Positions 24,660 through 28,564 of a stretch of 28,564 nucleotides of DNA are shown one piece after another. Within the stretch, counting starts at the first letter, position 1. Every line of letters starts with the position of its first letter. The notes beneath the pieces are model-generated. The model worked only from the letters and a program-made list of their open reading frames with translations. It was not told where the DNA came from and did no database searches. The stretch covers positions 1 to 28,564 of the forward strand of contig NZ_JBMOUD010000025.1 of assembly GCF_049319665.1 (NCBI RefSeq), written 5' to 3'. The position numbers were made by a program, and so were the translations under genes. Origin of the DNA: JBMOUD01 sp049319665 (GTDB lineage: Bacteria; Pseudomonadota; Gammaproteobacteria; Enterobacterales; Enterobacteriaceae).

Positions 24660-25025
24660 TTATTTAACTTCAACTTCAGCGCCAGCTTCTTCCAGAGCTT
24701 TTTTCAGTGCTTCAGCGTCGTCTTTGCTGATGCCTTCTTTCAGAGCTGCTGGTGCAGATTCAACCAGGTCTTTAGCTTCTTTCAAGCCTAGGCCAGTTGC
24801 GCCACGTACAGCTTTGATTACTGCAACTTTGTTTGCGCCGATACCTTTCAGTACAACGTCAAACTCGGTTTTCTCTTCTGCAACTTCAGCAGCAGCAGCA
24901 GGACCTGCAACAGCAGCAGCAGCAGAAACACCGAACTTCTCTTCCATCGCAGCGATCAGTTCTACGATTTCCATTACAGACAGAGCTGCAACGCCTTCAA
25001 TGATTTGGTCTTTAGTGATAGACAT
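24660..25025 (-). CDS. rplL: 50S ribosomal protein L7/L12
   Basis: The multi-copy stalk protein that recruits translation GTPases. It has 121 aa. The N-terminal dimerisation domain (1-33, MSITKDQIIEGVAALSVMEI onward) is followed by an Ala-rich flexible hinge (about 34-50) and the C-terminal factor-binding domain with GIGANKVAVIKAVRGATGLGLKEAK. It lies 70 bp after rplJ and is translationally coupled to it in E. coli. It is followed by the attenuator. Confidence 0.99.
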   Translation of the reverse strand: MSITKDQIIEGVAALSVMEIVELIAAMEEKFGVSAAAAVAGPAAAAEVAEEKTEFDVVLKGIGANKVAVIKAVRGATGLGLKEAKDLVESAPAALKEGISKDDAEALKKALEEAGAEVEVK

Positions 25026-25095
25026 GACAATTTGTTCCTAAAAATCAGAAATAGTTTATACGTAAGCGTAACGATTAGAGCGAAAACGTTGCTGA

Positions 25096-25599
25096 TTAAG
25101 CAGCAGCAGATTCTTTCTGATCGCGAACAGCAGCCAGAGTGCGAACCAATTTGCCGGCAGCGGCTTCTTTCATGGTTGCCATCAGGCGTGCGATTGCTTC
25201 ATCGTAAGTAGGCAGAGTTGCCAAGCGGTCGATTTGAGCCGCAGGGATCAATTCACCTTCAAAGGCCGCAGCTTTAACCTCGAACTTTGCATTCGCTTTA
25301 GCGAAATCTTTGAACAAACGGGCAGCAGCGCCTGGGTGCTCAGAAGAAAATGCGATCAAGGTTGGACCAACAAACGTGTCTTTCAGGCACTCGAATTGAG
25401 TACCTTCAACGACGCGACGCATCAAGGTGTTGCGAACAACACGCATGTAAACGCCAGCTTCACGACCTGCTTTACGCAGTTCAGTCATTTTATCTACAGT
25501 TACGCCACGAGAATCCGCAACAACCGCAGACAGCGCGCCTTTGGCTACTTCGTTGACTTCAGCAACAATCGCTTGTTTGTCTTGAAGATTTAATGCCAT
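25096..25599 (-). CDS. rplJ: 50S ribosomal protein L10
   Basis: The base of the ribosomal stalk, anchoring L7/L12 dimers to 23S rRNA; the L10(L7/L12) complex represses its own mRNA. It has 167 aa (E. coli 165). The N-terminus MALNLQDKQAIVAEVNEVAK and the DSRGVTVDKMTELRKAGREAG segment are typical, and the C-terminal helix binds L7/L12. The start has AGGAG 10 nt upstream. A structured leader of about 300 nt precedes it. Confidence 0.99.
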   Translation of the reverse strand: MALNLQDKQAIVAEVNEVAKGALSAVVADSRGVTVDKMTELRKAGREAGVYMRVVRNTLMRRVVEGTQFECLKDTFVGPTLIAFSSEHPGAAARLFKDFAKANAKFEVKAAAFEGELIPAAQIDRLATLPTYDEAIARLMATMKEAAAGKLVRTLAAVRDQKESAAA

Positions 25600-25845
25600 T
25601 AGCTTTAGCTCCTGGATTTAGCCGGGGAAAATCCCCGGAACTCACATCACTTATAACCGGGATCGGAAATAAGCGTTCAAACACGGTGAGCAGAGAATCC
25701 AGCAAAGACTATTCTTGTTCTTCATTATCAAAGATAACAAAGAAAAATTTTCTTCAGGCTCTGTCACCGTCTACGCAGGAAGTATTAAGTCTCTTTCAAG
25801 ACTCCTGCGGTCTTGGACGGAGGCCTGGATAGGCCAGGCTCCAAC
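25600..25845 (-). promoter_or_regulatory. rplJ leader with L10 autoregulatory site
   Basis: On the minus strand GGAGCCTGGCC-TATCC-AGGCCTCC (25819-25842) and the following CCGCAGGAGTCTTGAAAGAG and CTGCGTAGACGGTGACAGAG correspond closely to the E. coli rplJ leader, where L10-L7/L12 binds and represses translation of rplJL. CCGGGGATTTTCCCCGG (25621-25637) forms a further hairpin just before the ribosome-binding site. Confidence 0.85.
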
Positions 25846-25903
25846 CGAAAAATTCTTATCGCATACGTTTGGATGTGTTTTAAAAAACGACAATCTCAAA
25901 CTA

Positions 25904-25938
25904 GCGGGCCATAGATTCTAGACAAATCTAGTGCCCGC
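25904..25938 (-). repeat. Hairpin in the rplA-rplJ interval
   Basis: GCGGGC (25904-25909) pairs with GCCCGC (25933-25938). After a two-base mismatch, TAGATT (25912-25917) pairs with AATCTA (25925-25930). No T-tract follows in the direction of transcription (minus strand), so it is more likely a pause, processing or 3'-end stabilising structure than a full terminator. A promoter for rplJL is expected between here and the L10 site, but I could not assign hexamers. Confidence 0.5.
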
Positions 25939-25962
25939 GTAAAGCGATATAAGCAGCAGTTA

Positions 25963-26667
25963 TTAGTTAACTGTTGCTGACAGGCCGCTTTGATCAATAG
26001 CAACACCAGCGCCCATGGTAGTGGACAGGCTTACTTTCTTGATGAAAACGCCTTTTGCCTGTGAAGGCTTGGCTTTCTTCAATGCTACCAGCAGAGCTTC
26101 CAAGTTTTCTTTCAGCTTGTCAGCGTCGAAGTCAACTTTACCGATGGTAGTATGAATGATACCGTTTTTGTCGTTACGGTAACGAACCTGACCAGCTTTA
26201 GCGTTCTTAACCGCTTCAGCAACGTTAGGCGTTACAGTACCAACTTTAGGGTTTGGCATCAGACCGCGTGGACCAAGAACCTGGCCCAATTGACCTACAA
26301 CGCGCATTGCATCTGGAGATGCGATAACAACGTCAAAGTTCATTTCGCCTTTCTTGATCAGATCAGCCAGGTCTTCCATACCAACCAGCTCAGCGCCAGC
26401 TGCTTTAGCAGCTTCAGCGTTTGCGCCTTGGGTGAAGACAGCTACGCGTACAGAACGACCGGTGCCGTTAGGCAGAACGGTAGCACCACGAACGTTTTGG
26501 TCTGATTTACGAGCATCGATACCGAGGTTAACGGCAACGTCTACGCTTTCTACGAATTTAGCAGTAGCCAATTCTTTCAGCAGAGCAACAGCTTCGTTGA
26601 TGTCGTATTGCTTGGTTGCATCAACTTTGTCACGGATTACGCGCATGCGCTTGGTTAGCTTAGTCAT
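25963..26667 (-). CDS. rplA: 50S ribosomal protein L1
   Basis: An L1-stalk ribosomal protein involved in E-site tRNA release, and the translational repressor of the rplKA mRNA. The 234 aa equal the E. coli length. It starts MTKLTKRMRVIRDKVDATKQ; the GPRGLMPNPKVGTVTPNV segment is the family hallmark. It begins 3 nt after the rplK stop, so it is translationally coupled to rplK. Confidence 0.99.
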   Translation of the reverse strand: MTKLTKRMRVIRDKVDATKQYDINEAVALLKELATAKFVESVDVAVNLGIDARKSDQNVRGATVLPNGTGRSVRVAVFTQGANAEAAKAAGAELVGMEDLADLIKKGEMNFDVVIASPDAMRVVGQLGQVLGPRGLMPNPKVGTVTPNVAEAVKNAKAGQVRYRNDKNGIIHTTIGKVDFDADKLKENLEALLVALKKAKPSQAKGVFIKKVSLSTTMGAGVAIDQSGLSATVN

Positions 26668-26670
26668 TTA

Positions 26671-27099
26671 TTAATCCTCCACTACCAGGCCCATGGAACG
26701 AGCAGTACCTTCGATGGAGCGCGCCATGGCTTCCACGTCAGAACCGGTCATATCCGCTGCTTTAGTTTCTGCGATTTCGCGAATCTGAGCAGAAGTGATC
26801 TTACCTACTTTGTCTTTGTTCGGCTTACCAGAACCAGACTTGATACCAGCTGCTTTCTTCAGCAGAACTGCTGCTGGAGGAGTTTTGGTAACGAAGGTGA
26901 AAGAACGGTCAGAGTAAACTGTGATAACAACAGGGATCGGAAGACCCTTTTCCAGGCTTTCTGTTTTAGCGTTGAATGCCTTACAGAATTCCATGATGTT
27001 AACACCTTGCTGACCCAGTGCCGGACCAACCGGTGGACTTGGGTTAGCTGCGCCAGCTGCAACTTGCAGCTTGACGTATGCTTGTACTTTCTTAGCCAT
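26671..27099 (-). CDS. rplK: 50S ribosomal protein L11
   Basis: Part of the GTPase-associated centre and needed for RelA activation by stalled ribosomes. The 142 aa equal the E. coli length. The N-terminal PSPPVGPALGQQGVNIMEFC motif (about residues 21-40) carries the proline-rich hinge; the C-terminal domain binds 23S rRNA. The start has GAGGAAA upstream. It is the first gene of rplKA, with an L1-binding site in its leader. Confidence 0.99.
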   Translation of the reverse strand: MAKKVQAYVKLQVAAGAANPSPPVGPALGQQGVNIMEFCKAFNAKTESLEKGLPIPVVITVYSDRSFTFVTKTPPAAVLLKKAAGIKSGSGKPNKDKVGKITSAQIREIAETKAADMTGSDVEAMARSIEGTARSMGLVVED

Positions 27100-27115
27100 T
27101 TAAATTTCCTCAGTT

Positions 27116-27146
27116 GGGTATAACGCCTAAACGAGTAGGCTCCCCG
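27116..27146 (-). promoter_or_regulatory. L1 translational repressor site in the rplK leader
   Basis: On the minus strand GGGGAGCCTACTCGTTTAGG continues into CGTTATACCC. GCCTA and TAGGC (27136-27140 and 27125-27129) pair within an outer GGG/CCC stem. This resembles the E. coli rplK leader site where free L1 represses rplKA translation. Confidence 0.75.
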
Positions 27147-27187
27147 TGGTTTCATACTTTTGCACGCAATCACTGCGCACAAAAACA

Positions 27188-27220
27188 AAAGGCGCGAAAT
27201 TATAGTTTAATTTCGCGCCT
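27188..27220 (-). terminator. secE-nusG terminator
   Basis: A perfect 14-bp stem, AAGGCGCGAAATTA with TAATTTCGCGCCTT (27188-27201 and 27207-27220), has a 5-nt loop and is followed on the minus strand by TTTTGTTTTTG. It starts about 56 nt after the nusG stop. Confidence 0.85.
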
Positions 27221-27226
27221 TGCACA
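27198..27226 (-). promoter_or_regulatory. Putative rplKA promoter overlapping the terminator
   Basis: On the minus strand TTGTGC (27221-27226) and a consensus TATAAT (27198-27203) are spaced by 17 bp. The -10 lies in the loop and 3' arm of the nusG terminator hairpin, about 100 bp upstream of rplK. Confidence 0.65.
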
Positions 27227-27276
27227 ATACCTAAACGTTTGAGCATGACTCAAACAATCGAGTATTAATAGAGCTG

Positions 27277-27822
27277 TTAGCCTTTCTCAACCTGACCGAA
27301 GTCCAGTTCGACTGGCGTTGCACGGCCAAAGATCGAAACAGAAACTTTCAGGCGGCTTTTCTCGTAGTCAACTTCTTCAACAACACCGTTGAAATCAGCA
27401 AACGGACCGTCGTTAACACGTACCAGCTCACCTGGTTCAAACAGCGTTTTAGGACGCGGTTTATCACCAACTTGTTGCAAGCGGTTCATGATCGCGTCAA
27501 CTTCTTTATCACTGATTGGTGCTGGACGATCGGAAGTCCCACCGATGAAGCCCATGACACGTGGAACACTGCGAACCAAGTGCCAGCTTGCGTCATTCAT
27601 GACCATCTGAACCAGTACGTAACCTGGGAAGAATTTACGTTCGCTTTTACGACGTTGGCCACCACGGATTTCAACCACTTCTTCCGTAGGAACCATTACT
27701 TCGCCAAACAGCTCTTCCATATCGTGTAATTTGATATGTTCACGCAGCGACTGTGCTACACGGCCTTCAAAGCCAGAAAACGCCTGAACGACGTACCAAC
27801 GTTTTTTAGGTGCTTCGGACAT
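27277..27822 (-). CDS. nusG: Transcription termination/antitermination factor NusG
   Basis: Binds the beta' clamp helices, suppresses pausing, and through its KOW domain contacts Rho or ribosomal protein S10. The 181 aa equal the E. coli length. The NGN domain occupies about 1-115 (KRWYVVQAFSGFEGRVAQSL; KFFPGYVLVQMVMND; MGFIGGTSDRP). The C-terminal KOW domain is FEPGELVRVNDGPFADFNGVVEEVD. The start is 1 nt beyond the secE stop, with AGGTTC of secE as a weak Shine-Dalgarno, so the two are coupled. Confidence 0.99.
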   Translation of the reverse strand: MSEAPKKRWYVVQAFSGFEGRVAQSLREHIKLHDMEELFGEVMVPTEEVVEIRGGQRRKSERKFFPGYVLVQMVMNDASWHLVRSVPRVMGFIGGTSDRPAPISDKEVDAIMNRLQQVGDKPRPKTLFEPGELVRVNDGPFADFNGVVEEVDYEKSRLKVSVSIFGRATPVELDFGQVEKG

Positions 27823-27823
27823 G

Positions 27824-28207
27824 TTAGAACCTCAAGCCAGTAATAAAGGACACCACGCGGACCAGAATACCATCCAGTCCCCAAAGAATCAGTGACATCA
27901 CAGCGGTAACTGCAGCCACAATCAGGGTGGTATGCAATGTTTCCTGGCGTGTAGGCCAAATAACTTTACGTACTTCAGTACGCGCTTCACGGGCAAAAGC
28001 AACGGTCGCTTTGCCTTTGGTGGTCATCAGAGCTATTGCGCCTGCAATTGCAATAATAATCACCACTGCCAACGCACGTAACGGCAGGCTGTATGCACGG
28101 TAATAATAGTTACCGACAATAGCTACGACCAGCAAAACGGCAACAACAATCCACTTTACCGCTTCCAGGCCGCCCTTGCTCCCTTGAGCCTCGGTATTTG
28201 CACTCAT
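27824..28207 (-). CDS. secE: Preprotein translocase subunit SecE
   Basis: An essential inner-membrane subunit of the SecYEG channel. I chose the ATG at 28205-28207 (MSANTEAQGSKGGLEAVKWI), which gives 127 aa, the E. coli length; an in-frame ATG five codons upstream is possible but unmatched in the family. Three membrane segments are visible at about 20-38, 44-63 and 93-115, the last being the conserved one after the amphipathic EARTEVRKVIWPTRQE helix (about 74-89). It is cotranscribed with nusG. Confidence 0.98.
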   Translation of the reverse strand: MSANTEAQGSKGGLEAVKWIVVAVLLVVAIVGNYYYRAYSLPLRALAVVIIIAIAGAIALMTTKGKATVAFAREARTEVRKVIWPTRQETLHTTLIVAAVTAVMSLILWGLDGILVRVVSFITGLRF

Positions 28208-28242
28208 AAACCAACCCGTCACAATGAATCAGAACAAACAAC

Positions 28243-28265
28243 TTTGCCTCGCATTGCGAGGCAAA
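28243..28265 (-). repeat. Strong hairpin in the secE leader
   Basis: TTTGCCTCGC (28243-28252) and GCGAGGCAAA (28256-28265) form a perfect 10-bp stem with a 3-nt loop. On the minus strand it is followed by GTTGTTTGTTC, which is T-rich but not a clean U-tract. It lies 36 nt upstream of the secE start and could be an attenuator or mRNA-stabilising structure. Confidence 0.6.
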
Positions 28266-28305
28266 CCAAACCGATTGATGCTCTCCAAGAGGCATAGTCG
28301 GTGTT

Positions 28306-28386
28306 TACGCTATCCCTGAGAGCCTATCTCACCAATGATTATGACTTAAAAATCGCTGATGAGATAGGTTCTAACGCTATAGCGTA
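28306..28386. repeat. Two-part inverted repeat in the tuf-secE interval
   Basis: TACGCTAT (28306-28313) and CCTATCTCA (28323-28331) are matched by TGAGATAGG (28360-28368) and ATAGCGTA (28379-28386) in mirror order, with 9- and 10-nt internal gaps. The centre (28332-28359) is A/T-rich and includes CATAAT on the minus strand, a possible secE -10. The repeat ends next to the tuf terminator. Confidence 0.6.
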
Positions 28387-28387
28387 G

Positions 28388-28413
28388 AAAAGGGCATCGA
28401 ATGATGCCCTTTT
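28388..28413 (-). terminator. tuf terminator
   Basis: An 11-bp stem AAAAGGGCATC/GATGCCCTTTT with a 4-nt loop ends in TTTT on the minus strand, 44 nt after the tuf stop codon. Confidence 0.9.
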
Positions 28414-28456
28414 AGTGTGTATTGCGTCAACGTAAAGTGACAAAAATTATCAGCGA

Positions 28457-28564
28457 TTAAGCGATAACTTTAGCAACAACACCTGCACCAACGGTACGGC
28501 CGCCTTCACGGATTGCGAAACGCAGACCGTCGTCCATCGCGATTGGGTGGATCAGGGTAACAAC
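28457..28564 (-). CDS. tufB: Elongation factor Tu, C-terminal end (partial)
   Basis: The last 35 codons plus TAA of EF-Tu, cut by the window edge. The translation VVTLIHPIAMDDGLRFAIRE then GGRTVGAGVVAKVIA is the invariant C-terminal end of domain 3. Position upstream of secE makes this the tufB copy by synteny with E. coli; the sequence alone cannot tell tufA from tufB. Confidence 0.93.
   Translation of the reverse strand, partial: VVTLIHPIAMDDGLRFAIREGGRTVGAGVVAKVIA

Noticed and set aside
28208..28222. secE start five codons upstream
   Set aside because: MSANTEAQ is the conserved SecE N-terminus and gives the standard 127 aa.
1..28564. CRISPR array, prophage, transposase, toxin-antitoxin or defence island
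   Set aside because: No repeat-spacer array, integrase, transposase or accessory gene cluster is present; nearly every gene is a conserved backbone gene with intact reading frame.

Overview
This window is a conserved chromosomal backbone segment from an enterobacterium. Gene order and protein sequences match the E. coli 90-min region (rrnE-purHD-yjaH-hupA-yjaG-nfi-hemE-nudC-rsd-thiCEFSGH-rpoCB-rplLJAK-nusG-secE-tufB), read here in the opposite orientation. Protein sequences, a REP-like palindrome between rpoB and rpoC, a DUF1176 gene beside rpoC, and the absence of zraPSR between purD and yjaH point to Yersinia or a close Yersiniaceae relative. The genus is an inference from memory, not a database result.

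Layout. Positions 1-400 hold the start of an rRNA operon transcribed leftward (leader with boxA, promoters P2 and P1). It diverges from purHD, which is transcribed rightward behind a PurR-type operator and a structured leader of about 200 nt. Positions 3626-8063 are a leftward cluster: nudC, hemE, nfi, yjaG, hupA and yjaH. The anti-sigma70 gene rsd (8160-8675) diverges from nudC. A TPP riboswitch (about 8769-8875) then precedes the tightly packed thiamine operon thiC-thiE-thiF-thiS-thiG-thiH (9014-14550). A terminator that can work in both directions separates thiH from a leftward exported DUF1176 protein.

Positions 15905-28564 carry the leftward transcription/translation superoperon. In transcription order it is tuf (only the last 35 codons are inside the window), secE, nusG, rplK, rplA, rplJ, rplL, rpoB and rpoC. 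The known control points are recognisable: the L1 site before rplK, the L10 leader before rplJ, the rplL-rpoB attenuator with its RNase III stem, and the rpoC terminator.

How the genes work together. purHD makes IMP. thiCEFSGH makes the thiamine pyrimidine and thiazole and couples them. HemE and NudC act in tetrapyrrole synthesis and in NAD(H)/NAD-RNA metabolism. HupA, Nfi and Rsd act on the nucleoid, DNA repair and sigma factor use. The rest is core gene expression machinery plus SecE. No mobile element, prophage, CRISPR array or defence system is visible. The unusual material is intergenic: a three-segment alternative-pairing leader before purH, a nusG terminator superimposed on a putative rplK promoter, an overlap of rsd terminator, thiC promoter and TPP aptamer, a repeat palindrome between rpoB and rpoC, and a two-part inverted repeat between tuf and secE. 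I did not find a convincing new multi-gene system.
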